Source: Bacillus atrophaeus
GTDB lineage: Bacteria; Bacillota; Bacilli; Bacillales; Bacillaceae
Length of the DNA: 64,000 nt
Assembly (NCBI RefSeq): GCF_001584335.1
Contig: NZ_LSBB01000017.1
Span: 56,082 to 120,081 of the forward strand
Direction: 5' to 3'
Below, piece after piece: positions 56,000-64,000 of the stretch. The notes under the pieces were generated by a model, which did no database searches, was not told the DNA's origin, and saw only the letters and a list, made by a program, of their open reading frames with translations. A program made the position numbers and the translations under genes. The first letter of the stretch is position 1; every line of letters starts with the position of its first letter.

Positions 56000-56530
56000 A
56001 TGGGCTATCCCAAGGAAGGAGAAACCATTCAAATTCACAGCTATAAGCATAACGGGCTGATTCATAGAATTTGGAATGAAACGACGATTTTAAAAAGTAC
56101 AGAAATGTGTGTCATCGGCGCAAATGACCGGACGATGGTGACAGAATCAGATGGCCGGACATGGGTGACAAGGGAGCCCGCAATCTGTTATTTCCATGCG
56201 CGACAATGGTTTAATGTCATCGGGATGCTGAGAGAAGACGGAGTTCACTATTATTGCAATATCAGTTCGCCCTTTGCCTATGATGACGAAGCGATTAAAT
56301 ATATTGATTATGATTTGGATGTCAAAGTATTTCCTGATATGACTTATAATATTCTTGATGAAGACGAGTACGATGACCATCGAAAATTAATGAATTATCC
56401 AAAAGAAATCGACAGTATTTTGAGAGAATATCTGAACACGCTGCTGCATTGGATTCACCAGCGAAAAGGGCCGTTTGCTCCAGAATTTGTAGATATGTGG
56501 TATGAACGGTTTCTGCGTTATACAAAATAA
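56000..56530 (+). CDS. ygaC: DUF402/Ntdp-like nucleoside phosphatase
   Basis: A 176-residue member of the UPF0374/DUF402 family. [24 protein letters not shown] at the N-terminus, [19 protein letters not shown] and YYCNISSPF with the acidic D-x-D-x-D region ([12 protein letters not shown]) are its hallmarks. A Staphylococcus relative (Ntdp) hydrolyses nucleoside tri- and diphosphates with a divalent metal. The exact role in Bacillus is not known. It has a GGGGAG ribosome site and its own terminator. Confidence 0.85.
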   Translation: MGYPKEGETIQIHSYKHNGLIHRIWNETTILKSTEMCVIGANDRTMVTESDGRTWVTREPAICYFHARQWFNVIGMLREDGVHYYCNISSPFAYDDEAIKYIDYDLDVKVFPDMTYNILDEDEYDDHRKLMNYPKEIDSILREYLNTLLHWIHQRKGPFAPEFVDMWYERFLRYTK

Positions 56531-56539
56531 TTCTTAATG

Positions 56540-56570
56540 AAAAACCTGTTGGGGGTGCAACAGGTTTTTC
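56540..56570 (+). terminator. Terminator after ygaC
   Basis: AAAACCTGTTG/CAACAGGTTTT perfect hairpin with T run. Confidence 0.9.
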
Positions 56571-56613
56571 ACATGGGCTCGCACATCATGATAAAGAGAG
56601 AGGGGGATGAAGT

Positions 56614-58356
56614 GTGGGTGTTATTAAACGCTATATGCATTTTGTAAAACCTTATAAGAAGCAGATTGTCATTACAGTATTAATCGGAATCGTGAAGTTT
56701 TCTATTCCTCTTGCTCTCCCGCTCCTGCTGAAATATGTCGTGGATGATATTATTCAGGGAGGCGGCAGCGCCCACGATAAAACAACATCATTGGTTACGA
56801 TTATGGCTGTTATGTTTGCCATATTTTTAGTGCTCCGGCCTCCTGTTGAGTATTATCGGCAATATTTTGCCCAGTGGACAGGCAGCAAAGTGCTCTATGA
56901 CATTAGGGCGAAGCTGTTTGACCATATTCAGAAGCTGAGCTTGCGTTTTTATGCCAATACGAGAACAGGTGAAGTCATTTCCCGGGTTATAAACGATGTG
57001 GAACAAACAAAGGATTTTGTCATTACCGGTTTAATGAATATCTGGCTCGACATGCTGACGATTTTGATTGTCATTTGTGTCATGCTTACCCTGGATATCA
57101 AATTGACGCTCATATCCATTGTGTTGTTTCCGTTATATGGCATATCGGTTAAGTATTTCTACGGACGGCTGAGAAAGCTGACAAGGGAAAGATCCCAAGC
57201 GCTTGCCCAAGTTCAAGGCCACTTGCATGAACGGATTCAAGGCATGCCGGTGATCAGAAGCTTTGCGATAGAAGACCATGAACAAGAGAACTTTAACGAA
57301 AAGAACGGACATTTTTTAGATAAAGCAATCAGTCATACCAATTGGAACGCGAAAACCTTCGCTGTCGTCAATACCATTACAGATCTGGCGCCTCTCATCG
57401 TCATTGCGTTTGCAGGATACTTTGTCATAAACGGCCCGCTCACCGTAGGAACAATGGTTGCATTTGTCGGGTATATTGACAGAATGTACAATCCCGTGAG
57501 AAGGCTGATCAATTCTTCCACCACATTGACACAGTCGATCGCATCCATGGACAGGGTGTTTGAATTTATTGACGAACCATATGAACTGACAGATAAACCG
57601 AATGCTAAAAAAGCAAATCACATTAAAGGCGAAGTAGAATTCCAAAATGTGTCTTTCCAATATGAGAAAGAAAAAGAGGATATACTGACTGATGTGACCC
57701 TGAAGGTGAATAAGGGAGAAACCATAGCGCTCGTAGGAATGAGCGGCGGCGGAAAATCAACGCTCGTCAGCCTGATTCCGCGGTTTTATGATGTATCAGG
57801 CGGGAGCCTGCTGATTGATGGTACCGATATCCGGGACTATGAGGCGAGAAGTCTGCGGAACCAGGTGGGAATGGTGCTTCAGGATACGTTTTTATTCAGT
57901 GAAACGATTCGGGAAAACATTGCCATCGGCCAGCCGGATGCTAAGCTTGAAGACATTATCGAAGCCGCAAAAGCCGCCAATGCCCATGAATTTATTATGA
58001 ATTTCCCTGAAGGGTATGAAACGAAAGTCGGGGAAAGAGGAGTCAAGCTGTCAGGCGGACAAAAGCAGCGGATCTCAATAGCGCGGGTCTTTTTGAAAAA
58101 TCCGCCTCTCTTAATATTGGATGAAGCTACCTCTGCGCTTGATCTCGAAAGCGAGCATTATATCCAGGAAGCCATGGAAAAACTGGCAAGGGATCGCACG
58201 ACATTCATCGTCGCCCACAGGTTGTCTACCATTACACACGCTGATAAAATCGTCGTGATGGAAAATGGAACGATTATCGAAACCGGCACTCATGACGAAC
58301 TGATGAAGCGGGACAGCCATTACAAACACTTATTTACCATCCAAAATTTAAACTGA
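56614..58356 (+). CDS. ygaD: Homodimeric-type ABC exporter
   Basis: A 580-residue MsbA/Sav1866-like half-transporter: six helices and an ATPase domain with Walker [10 protein letters not shown], signature LSGGQKQ, Walker [12 protein letters not shown] and H-loop AHRLSTI, all canonical. This contrasts with YfiB/YfiC in this window and fits a homodimer with two working ATP sites. It begins with GTG after GAGGGGGATG. The substrate is not known; multidrug or lipid export is likely from the family. Confidence 0.92.
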   Translation: MGVIKRYMHFVKPYKKQIVITVLIGIVKFSIPLALPLLLKYVVDDIIQGGGSAHDKTTSLVTIMAVMFAIFLVLRPPVEYYRQYFAQWTGSKVLYDIRAKLFDHIQKLSLRFYANTRTGEVISRVINDVEQTKDFVITGLMNIWLDMLTILIVICVMLTLDIKLTLISIVLFPLYGISVKYFYGRLRKLTRERSQALAQVQGHLHERIQGMPVIRSFAIEDHEQENFNEKNGHFLDKAISHTNWNAKTFAVVNTITDLAPLIVIAFAGYFVINGPLTVGTMVAFVGYIDRMYNPVRRLINSSTTLTQSIASMDRVFEFIDEPYELTDKPNAKKANHIKGEVEFQNVSFQYEKEKEDILTDVTLKVNKGETIALVGMSGGGKSTLVSLIPRFYDVSGGSLLIDGTDIRDYEARSLRNQVGMVLQDTFLFSETIRENIAIGQPDAKLEDIIEAAKAANAHEFIMNFPEGYETKVGERGVKLSGGQKQRISIARVFLKNPPLLILDEATSALDLESEHYIQEAMEKLARDRTTFIVAHRLSTITHADKIVVMENGTIIETGTHDELMKRDSHYKHLFTIQNLN

Positions 58357-58362
58357 CATGTA

Positions 58363-58394
58363 ACTGATATCGCTCCTGCGATATCAGTTTTTTT
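58363..58394 (+). terminator. Terminator after ygaD
   Basis: ACTGATATCGC/GCGATATCAGT hairpin with a four-base loop and seven T. Confidence 0.9.
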
Positions 58395-58400
58395 CGTGCA

Positions 58401-58425
58401 AAAAAACCCGGTTAATGAAACCGGG
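58401..58425 (-). terminator. Terminator after ygaE
   Basis: CCCGGTT/AACCGGG hairpin followed on the minus strand by a T run, directly behind the ygaE stop. Confidence 0.8.
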
Positions 58426-59487
58426 CTACTCCTCTGTCTCCAACTCACTGTCTTCCGGATGATAGGTCTGAAAGCTTGTGATTAATGTTTCTAAATGTTC
58501 AAGCTGTTCACGATATTCCACCGCGCTTGCCATAATATTAAGCATATTATAATCAAGCAGTTCATCCTCAGCGTTTTGCTGGTTTTTTAAAAATGATCTT
58601 GTTAAAAGCTGTTTGTACTGTATGCCTTCTTCCTCAAAATCATCGTGCGGCTTAACTTTGCCGACAAACCGCATCAAAATCCGTTCATGCCAATGAAGCA
58701 GGTAATCAATCTCTTCTGTCAAAGTCGTCTGAAACTCCTCAGGCATGTGATAGATTTCGTTTTCGAGCCTGTGCAGTTTCTTTAATGTATCCAATGCTCG
58801 ATTGGCTGTAATAATGGCTTGCCTGAACAGGACAAGCTTTCTCGATTTTACATATGTCGTTTTTTTAAAGTAGCTTCTTTCTTCTTTATATAGAAGGTAT
58901 GTCTGATCGAGTTTAATCATTTTTTCCTTAAGCTTTTCGATATCCTCTTTCAAAATAGAATGCTCCGTTGACTGACGCATCGTCAGCCTGATCCATTTCA
59001 TGATTTCATCGGTGTTCTCCACAGTATTATTGATCAGTTTGGTCTCGTACTTAGGCGGGAGAAACACCAGATTGACGATAAAAGAACAGAGAACCCCAAG
59101 AATGACTGTGCCGGTTCTAATCAGGGCAAATGTTAAAAAATCGCCTCCGGCAGTTTCTAAAATCGCAATAACTGTAACGAGCGCGATTGAAATCGTGTGT
59201 TCAATTTTAAGCTTTAACATAATGGTAATGACAATAACTGCTGTCAGTCCGATCATAATCGGACTGGGACCAAAAATAAGGCCGAATAGGGTGGCGATGA
59301 CAGCGCCGATGATATTTGCCTGAACCTGATCAATAATAATAAGAAAAGACCGGTAAATAGACGGCTGGATCGCAAAAATCGCTGCAATCCCGGCAAAAAT
59401 CGGCGAAGGAATTCCGATCCACGAAGCTAAATAAAGAGCAAGCGTAATCGCTATCCCTGTTTTTAAAATGCGGGCACCAAGTTTCAT
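58426..59487 (-). CDS. ygaE: Aromatic acid exporter (ArAE/FUSC-like) membrane protein
   Basis: A 353-residue protein. The first about 160 residues form roughly five to six helices of the aromatic acid exporter type (MKLGARILKTGIAITLALYL, QANIIGAVIATLFG), and the rest is a cytoplasmic helical domain. No transported compound is known. The ATG at 59487 is chosen because it begins directly with the family N-terminus; the AAGGAAT site is 14 bases away, rather far, and the ORF to 59535 also lacks a good site. Upstream, 59488-59706 is AT-rich and holds only the gsaB terminator. Confidence 0.82.
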   Translation of the reverse strand: MKLGARILKTGIAITLALYLASWIGIPSPIFAGIAAIFAIQPSIYRSFLIIIDQVQANIIGAVIATLFGLIFGPSPIMIGLTAVIVITIMLKLKIEHTISIALVTVIAILETAGGDFLTFALIRTGTVILGVLCSFIVNLVFLPPKYETKLINNTVENTDEIMKWIRLTMRQSTEHSILKEDIEKLKEKMIKLDQTYLLYKEERSYFKKTTYVKSRKLVLFRQAIITANRALDTLKKLHRLENEIYHMPEEFQTTLTEEIDYLLHWHERILMRFVGKVKPHDDFEEEGIQYKQLLTRSFLKNQQNAEDELLDYNMLNIMASAVEYREQLEHLETLITSFQTYHPEDSELETEE

Positions 59488-59665
59488 TAGTTTGTGCGTG
59501 CATTCCTTTCTATAGTAAATTGTTTTACATAGCAAATGTATAACACTTAAAATCCCCTGTCAGTTTATTTGCTAAACAATAAAGTAATATACAGGGATCA
59601 TACCAAATATTCAAGGTCTTTTTTGAGAAAAGACCAATATCTTACACATTGTTTCTGGAAATAAG

Positions 59666-59692
59666 AAAAAACAGGAGCGAAAGCCGCTCCTG
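59666..59692 (-). terminator. Terminator after gsaB
   Basis: CAGGAGCG/CGCTCCTG perfect eight-base hairpin followed on the minus strand by T run. Confidence 0.85.
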
Positions 59693-59706
59693 CATGTCTG
59701 GTGTCT

Positions 59707-60996
59707 TTACTTCTTTAAATGTTTAAAGGCATCTTCAACAGCTGCGAGAGTATTCTTAATATCCTGCTCTGTATGGGCTGTTGTAATAAACCATGCTTCA
59801 TATTTAGAAGGTGCGAGATTGATTCCGCGTTCAAGCATGAGTTTGAAGAACGTTGCGAATGTTTCTCCGTCTGTTTGTTCCGCTTGCTCATAATTTTCCA
59901 CTTTTTCATCAGTAAAGTAAACGGTGAGCGCGCCTTTCAGACGATTGACTGTGATGGTAATGCCATGTGTTTCAGCATGTGCGAGTATGCCTTCTTCCAG
60001 CATTGCGCCGAGCTGATCAAGCTTTTCGTAAACGCCTTCCTCTTTCAGCACTTCAAGACATGCAATGCCTGATAGGATCGAAGCGGGATTTCCCGCCATC
60101 GTTCCGGCCTGATAAGCCGGACCGAGCGGAGCGACTTGCTCCATAATTTCTTTTTTGCCCCCGTAAGCCCCGATGGGAAGACCGCCGCCAATGATTTTTC
60201 CAAGCGCGGTTAAATCAGGCTTAACCTGCAGAAGATCCTGCGCGCCGCCGTACATAAAACGGAACGCCGTAATGACCTCATCGTAAATAACAAGTGCGCC
60301 CGCATCGTGCGTCAGTTCATTTACCTTTTCTAAAAATCCTTCCTTAGGCTCGACGATTCCGAAATTGCCGACAATCGGTTCAACGAGGACTGCTGCAATC
60401 TCGCTGCCCCATTTATCAAGCGCCTCTTTGTAGCTTTCAATATCATTAAAAGGAACCGTGATGACTTCGCTGGCAATGCTTTTTGGAACTCCGGCCGAAT
60501 CAGGGGTGCCGAGAGTGGACGGACCGGACCCGGCAGCCACAAGTACAAGATCCGAATGACCATGGTAGCAGCCTGCGAATTTAATGATTTTTGTTCTGCC
60601 GGTATAAGCCCGGGCCACCCGAATCGTCGTCATTACTGCTTCCGTCCCTGAATTGACAAACCGCACCTTATCCATCGCCGGAATCGCTTCCTTCAGCATT
60701 TTGGCAAAGGTAACCTCATGAGCTGTCGGCGTCCCGTATAATACGCCGTTTTCCGCTGCTTTCTTGATGGCTTCCGTAATATGCGGATGGGCGTGCCCGG
60801 TAATAATCGGACCGTATGCCGCCAAGTAATCAATATATTGATTTCCGTCCACATCCCAGAAGTAAGCGCCGTTAGCTTTCTCCATGGCAACCGGAGAGCC
60901 TCCGCCTACCGCTTTATAAGATCGGGAAGGGCTGTTTACGCCTCCGACAATATGCTCTAAGGCTTCATTATGAAGTTCAACTGATTTCGTATACAA
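59707..60996 (-). CDS. gsaB: Glutamate-1-semialdehyde 2,1-aminomutase
   Basis: A 429-residue PLP enzyme that turns glutamate-1-semialdehyde into 5-aminolevulinate for haem and tetrapyrrole synthesis. The PLP lysine is Lys267 in [34 protein letters not shown] and [10 protein letters not shown] are other fold hallmarks. It is the second GSAM of Bacillus; hemL lies elsewhere. The start is TTG (60996) after a strong AGGAGGTATT site. It is divergent from bcp. Confidence 0.94.
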   Translation of the reverse strand: MYTKSVELHNEALEHIVGGVNSPSRSYKAVGGGSPVAMEKANGAYFWDVDGNQYIDYLAAYGPIITGHAHPHITEAIKKAAENGVLYGTPTAHEVTFAKMLKEAIPAMDKVRFVNSGTEAVMTTIRVARAYTGRTKIIKFAGCYHGHSDLVLVAAGSGPSTLGTPDSAGVPKSIASEVITVPFNDIESYKEALDKWGSEIAAVLVEPIVGNFGIVEPKEGFLEKVNELTHDAGALVIYDEVITAFRFMYGGAQDLLQVKPDLTALGKIIGGGLPIGAYGGKKEIMEQVAPLGPAYQAGTMAGNPASILSGIACLEVLKEEGVYEKLDQLGAMLEEGILAHAETHGITITVNRLKGALTVYFTDEKVENYEQAEQTDGETFATFFKLMLERGINLAPSKYEAWFITTAHTEQDIKNTLAAVEDAFKHLKK

Positions 60997-61162
60997 AAAT
61001 AATACCTCCTATATCTCCTTGCGTCATTTCTATTGTAGCATGCTTCAAAACGAGCACAACGGTTCAAGGTCCGGCAAATAGAAAAACGGTGAGGGAGGGT
61101 AAGAGTTGTAATCTGCTATGGAATTGGATACGCTTATTAAAAACACCTTGGAGGTAAAGAAA

Positions 61163-61636
61163 ATGGCTGTAGAAATCGGACAAGAAACACCGGACATTGA
61201 ATTAAAGGGTGACAATGGTGAAAAGGTAAGATTATCGGACTTTAAAGGAAAATACATCGTCCTCTATTTTTATCCGAAAGATATGACGCCGGGATGCACC
61301 ACTGAAGCATGTGATTTCCGTGACCATCATGAAAGCTTTGCAGAGCTTGATGCTGTCATTATCGGCGTAAGCCCTGACAGCGAAGAAAAGCATGGAAAGT
61401 TCAAAGAGAAGCATGGTATTCCTTTTCTGCTGCTCGTTGATGATGAAAACAAGCTGGCGGAAGCGTTCGGCGTCTGGAAACTTAAGAAAAACTTTGGTAA
61501 AGAATATATGGGGATTGAGCGGTCAACCTTTATAATTGACAAAGAAGGACGGCTGATTAAAGAATGGAGAAAAGTGAAGGTGAAAGATCACGTAGCTGAA
61601 GCGCTTCAAGCGCTGAAAGAAGTTTCAGCAAAATAA
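61163..61636 (+). CDS. bcp: Thiol peroxidase Bcp (peroxiredoxin)
   Basis: A 157-residue PrxQ/Bcp-type peroxiredoxin. The peroxidatic Cys45 and resolving Cys50 lie in TPGCTTEACDFRD; GVSPDSEEKHGKFKEKHGIPF and ERSTFIIDKEG are family motifs. It reduces hydroperoxides with thioredoxin. ATG 61163 follows GGAGG by eight bases; ATG 61118 would add 15 unrelated residues. Called ygaF in B. subtilis. It precedes perR, the peroxide regulator. Confidence 0.92.
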   Translation: MAVEIGQETPDIELKGDNGEKVRLSDFKGKYIVLYFYPKDMTPGCTTEACDFRDHHESFAELDAVIIGVSPDSEEKHGKFKEKHGIPFLLLVDDENKLAEAFGVWKLKKNFGKEYMGIERSTFIIDKEGRLIKEWRKVKVKDHVAEALQALKEVSAK

Positions 61637-61699
61637 AAAGCGCAGGGAAGCCTGGCCTGCCGTAAAGCTGGTCTTTTGTATCTTTTATCCTGATTATAA

Positions 61700-61746
61700 T
61701 TGACAAAGAATCATAAAAAGAGTTACACTAATTATAAACATTATAA
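61700..61746 (+). promoter_or_regulatory. perR promoter with PerR box
   Basis: TTGACA (61700-61705), 18 bases, TACACT (61724-61729). TTATAAACATTATAA (61732-61746) matches the Per box TTATAATNATTATAA at all but one defined position and covers the start site, consistent with autorepression known for perR. Confidence 0.85.
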
Positions 61747-61782
61747 TGTAAGAATCTTTTTTAGAAGAGAGGTGCATGACGG

Positions 61783-62220
61783 ATGGCTGCACATGAACTA
61801 AAAGAAGCCTTAGAAACGTTGAAGGAAACTGGGGTTCGCATTACTCCTCAACGTCATGCGATTTTGGAATATCTCGTGGATTCTATGGCTCATCCAACAG
61901 CGGACGATATATATAAAGCTCTGGAAGGGAAATTCCCTAATATGAGCGTAGCGACGGTATACAACAATTTACGCGTGTTCCGGGAGTCGGGTCTTGTGAA
62001 AGAATTGACGTATGGCGATGCTTCAAGCAGATTCGATTTTGTGACTTCGGACCATTACCACGCCATTTGCGAAAAGTGCGGTAAGATCGTTGATTTTCAC
62101 TATCCGGGTCTTGATGAAGTGGAGCAGCTCGCTGCACATGTGACCGGCTTTAAAGTAAGCCACCACCGTTTAGAGATCTACGGCGTCTGCCAAGAATGCC
62201 TGAAAAAAGAAAACCATTAA
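61783..62220 (+). CDS. perR: Peroxide-sensing repressor PerR
   Basis: A 145-residue Fur-family repressor. The regulatory metal ligands are all in place: His37, Asp85, His91, His93 and Asp104; oxidation of His37 or His91 by Fe and peroxide releases it from DNA. The structural zinc site is Cys96/Cys99 (CEKCG) and the C-terminal CQEC pair. The winged helix contains [19 protein letters not shown]. It has an AGAGAGGTG ribosome site. It controls catalase, ahpCF, mrgA, hem genes and itself in B. subtilis. Confidence 0.96.
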   Translation: MAAHELKEALETLKETGVRITPQRHAILEYLVDSMAHPTADDIYKALEGKFPNMSVATVYNNLRVFRESGLVKELTYGDASSRFDFVTSDHYHAICEKCGKIVDFHYPGLDEVEQLAAHVTGFKVSHHRLEIYGVCQECLKKENH

Positions 62221-62254
62221 AATAAGCTGACCGTGTCAAAGCGGCCAGCTTATT
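62221..62254. terminator. Bidirectional terminator between perR and ygzB
   Basis: AATAAGCTG with CAGCTTATT, with an inner CCG/CGG pair, between convergent genes. Confidence 0.85.
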
Positions 62255-62608
62255 TTATTTGGCGTTTCTTTTGCTGTTATAAGACTCGTCGAAAGCCTTG
62301 CCTTCAAGATTTTTGTCTAATGTAAGCGGCTCTCTGCAATGCATGCACATATCGACTCTTCCTAAAATCTTTGTTTCTTTCTCGCAAGCAGGGCACACCA
62401 CCCGGACTGCTTTCGTTGAAAGCATGCCGATCCAAAAATAAACGACAGTGCTGAGCCCGATGGACAAAAGCCCGAGTAACATAAATAAGCTTGCAAGCAG
62501 CACAGACTCCTTAAAGAAAATCCCGATGTACATAATGATAAACCCAACGAAAACCAAACTTAACGCAAACGTTCTGATTTTATTAATTTTGCTGGAGTAT
62601 TTCGCCAT
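62255..62608 (-). CDS. ygzB: Zinc-ribbon membrane protein YgzB
   Basis: A 117-residue protein with two membrane helices (residues about 15-60) followed by a C-terminal zinc ribbon with two CxxC knuckles ([20 protein letters not shown] by its core). YgzB/DUF2614 family, function unknown. ATG 62608 gives the family length and suitable spacing to GGGGG; ATG 62614 is too close to it. It is convergent with perR. Confidence 0.88.
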   Translation of the reverse strand: MAKYSSKINKIRTFALSLVFVGFIIMYIGIFFKESVLLASLFMLLGLLSIGLSTVVYFWIGMLSTKAVRVVCPACEKETKILGRVDMCMHCREPLTLDKNLEGKAFDESYNSKRNAK

Positions 62609-62817
62609 GTCCATCCCCCTCTGTTTAAATATAGCATATTCACACTGGGAGTTTCTTCATGTTTTCATCCGGAATTGAAACTTTGCTGTAGAGACATGCC
62701 GTGAAATTGTTTATAATAGTTCAATATGTTTAGAAAAAAGGATTTTCCGTTTCATCATAGAAATGAATGGAGAGTAAAAAATATAATAACTGACACATTT
62801 GCACTGGAGGAATGGGA

Positions 62818-63702
62818 ATGGAAAATCTTCTCCGTCCAATTTACCAAGAAAGAGCAAGTCATCCGAATACATTGGCTGTCATAATGATTGAGAGAAGAAA
62901 CAAAGCATCTTCCATAACGGATAATTTTGATGCGGCTTTACTTGTTATTGTAAAACAGGCGGAAGAGCCTCTCTTTATAAAGCATTATGAGTTTGAACAC
63001 CAAACGGCTTCTTTAAATATTGTAACGGACGCACAAGTTCAAGAATGGATTTTGCTCGGAACCAATAGGAGAATCATAGATTGGATCCTAAATGGGAGAG
63101 TCCTGTTTGATCGGAATGAATATATTGTTGAACTGATTGACAGGCTTAATACATTTCCGTTTGCAGAGCGGAAATTGAAAATCGGTCTTGAATACGGAAA
63201 GTTAATCAGAAGGTATATAGAAGGCAAAGCCTTTTTTGAAGCGAATCAGTTTTTAGATGCTTACAATGCGGTAGTGCATGCTCTTCATCATTTAGCCCGT
63301 ATTGAAGTGATTGACAGAGGGTTTCATCCTGAAACAACAGTGTGGAATCAAGTCCGGCAGATGGAGCCGCAGGTATACAAGCTGTACTCTGAACTGATTG
63401 AGAGTCATGAAAGCCTGGAAAAAAGGCTTGAATTATTATTCTTAGCAAATGATTTTCTTATTCACTCTAAAGCAGAGATCGGTTCTGCCCATCTATATCA
63501 AGTAATGAAGGAAAAAGACATTTGGCAATTCGGAGAGCTTCTACAACATACGGACTTAAAGGATTTCACACCAGACCTTGGCGTTCTGCTTGATTATCTG
63601 ACTGAAAAAGGTTTTATCGAAGTATGCCAAATAGAGACCAAGAGCCAGGCAATCTATCATCGGGGATATTCTTTTAAAAAAGATGTTGACTCTGTTTCAT
63701 AG
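62818..63702 (+). CDS. ygxA: Nucleotidyltransferase-like protein YgxA
   Basis: A 294-residue protein of the YgxA family, annotated as nucleotidyltransferase-like with a C-terminal winged-helix-like part. The N-terminal region (SITDNFDAALLVIVKQ, LIDRLNTFPFAERKLKIGLEYGKLIRRYIEGK) resembles minimal nucleotidyltransferases, but the catalytic GS-x-DxD motif is not clear, so activity is doubtful. ATG 62818 follows GGAGGAATGGGA; ATG 62812 overlaps it. Its last codons contain the -35 box of rRNA promoter P1. Confidence 0.82.
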   Translation: MENLLRPIYQERASHPNTLAVIMIERRNKASSITDNFDAALLVIVKQAEEPLFIKHYEFEHQTASLNIVTDAQVQEWILLGTNRRIIDWILNGRVLFDRNEYIVELIDRLNTFPFAERKLKIGLEYGKLIRRYIEGKAFFEANQFLDAYNAVVHALHHLARIEVIDRGFHPETTVWNQVRQMEPQVYKLYSELIESHESLEKRLELLFLANDFLIHSKAEIGSAHLYQVMKEKDIWQFGELLQHTDLKDFTPDLGVLLDYLTEKGFIEVCQIETKSQAIYHRGYSFKKDVDSVS

Positions 63703-63714
63703 CCATGGTATATT
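63686..63714 (+). promoter_or_regulatory. rRNA operon promoter P1
   Basis: TTGACT (63686-63691), 17 bases, TATATT (63709-63714). The -35 box lies within the final codons of ygxA. Tandem P1/P2 promoters are usual for Bacillus rRNA operons. Confidence 0.8.
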
Positions 63715-63782
63715 ATTAAACGTCGCTGATGCGCTTCTGAAAAAAAGCTCACAGCGGCGGAAAAATAAAATCAAAAAAACAT

Positions 63783-63811
63783 TTGACATAATGATGAGAT
63801 AATGTTATATT
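63783..63811 (+). promoter_or_regulatory. rRNA operon promoter P2
   Basis: Consensus TTGACA (63783-63788), exact 17-base spacing, TATATT (63806-63811), 97 bases after P1. Confidence 0.85.
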
Positions 63812-63841
63812 GATAAAGTCGCTTCATTGAGAAGCAAGTCA

Positions 63842-64000
63842 TGATCTTTGAAAACTAAACAAGACAAAACGTACCTGTTAATTCAAAGTTTTAACATAAA
63901 AATCGCACAGCGATGTGCGTAGTCAGTCAAACTAAGGCCAGCACGATGCAGGTCACGCAGATGTTGCCACAGGATGTGGCGAACTTAATCTGCGGTCCAT
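63842..64000 (+). other. rRNA operon leader with antitermination and processing elements
   Basis: TGATCTTTGAAAAC (63842-63855) is the boxA-type antiterminator. CGCACA-GCGA-TGTGCG (63904-63919) is a boxB-like hairpin. A larger two-part stem follows: CGCAGAT (63956-63962) pairs with ATCTGCG (63988-63994), enclosing GCCACA-GGA-TGTGGC (63966-63980). The 16S gene should start a short way beyond the window. By gene order it corresponds to rrnD of B. subtilis. Confidence 0.85.

Overview
The window looks like chromosomal DNA of a Bacillus of the subtilis group, most likely the B. amyloliquefaciens/velezensis branch. Gene order follows the aco - yfj - glv/mal - yfi - yfh - yga arc of B. subtilis almost gene for gene and ends in the leader of a ribosomal RNA operon. 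A gene for a barstar-like protein and an inserted phage-appendage-like gene are departures from the B. subtilis 168 arrangement. Gene names come from recognising protein sequence and order; no database search was run.

Layout. 1-6.2 kb: acetoin dehydrogenase genes acoA (5' part missing), acoB, acoC, acoL and the sigma-54 activator acoR, whose own promoter overlaps a CcpA (cre) site. 6.2-6.9 kb: spore protein sspH and a YnfA-type membrane protein. 6.9-9.9 kb: a minus-strand four-gene block (yfjA-D) led by a WXG100 protein, apparently linked to type VII secretion. 10.2-14 kb: maltose uptake and hydrolysis (malA, malR, malP). 14.1-16.5 kb: an isolated phage-type beta-helix protein with a self-cleaving C-terminal domain. 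16.7-20.3 kb: heterodimeric ABC exporter yfiBC. 20.4-21.8 kb: catechol/quinone detoxification genes catDE behind a promoter with two inverted repeats, followed by a short gene remnant. 22.1-27.5 kb: the linearmycin-type lipid-antibiotic resistance system lnrJKLMN. 27.5-33.7 kb: padR, an acyltransferase, the barstar homologue, an oxidoreductase, a bacillithiol-transferase-like protein, and an MFS exporter with its MarR regulator and a clear operator. 33.8-36.4 kb: mprF.

36.4-41.3 kb: an iron-siderophore block (binding protein yfiY divergent from permeases yfiZ-yfhA), a PhzF-like protein, and a Fur-boxed nitroreductase gene yfhC that is frameshifted at a run of seven A. 41.3-54.3 kb: many small housekeeping, stress and sporulation genes (yfhD-F, recX, yfhH-M, sspK), the lipoteichoic-acid glycosylation pair csbB-yfhO behind overlapping sigma-X/sigma-B-like promoters, yfhP, mutY and yfhS. 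54.3-63.7 kb: fabL, sspE with internal repeats, ygaB-E, gsaB, bcp, perR with its PerR box, ygzB and ygxA. 63.7-64.0 kb: tandem rRNA promoters (P1 starts inside ygxA) and a structured leader; 16S itself is beyond the window.

Main themes are surface and antibiotic defence (mprF, lnr, yfiBC, yfiUV, csbB-yfhO), oxidative and electrophile stress (catDE, perR, bcp, yfiT), iron uptake, and carbon-source use. The least explained parts are the yfjA-D block, the phage-like autoprocessing protein, the barstar homologue with altered contact residues, and the broken yfhC.
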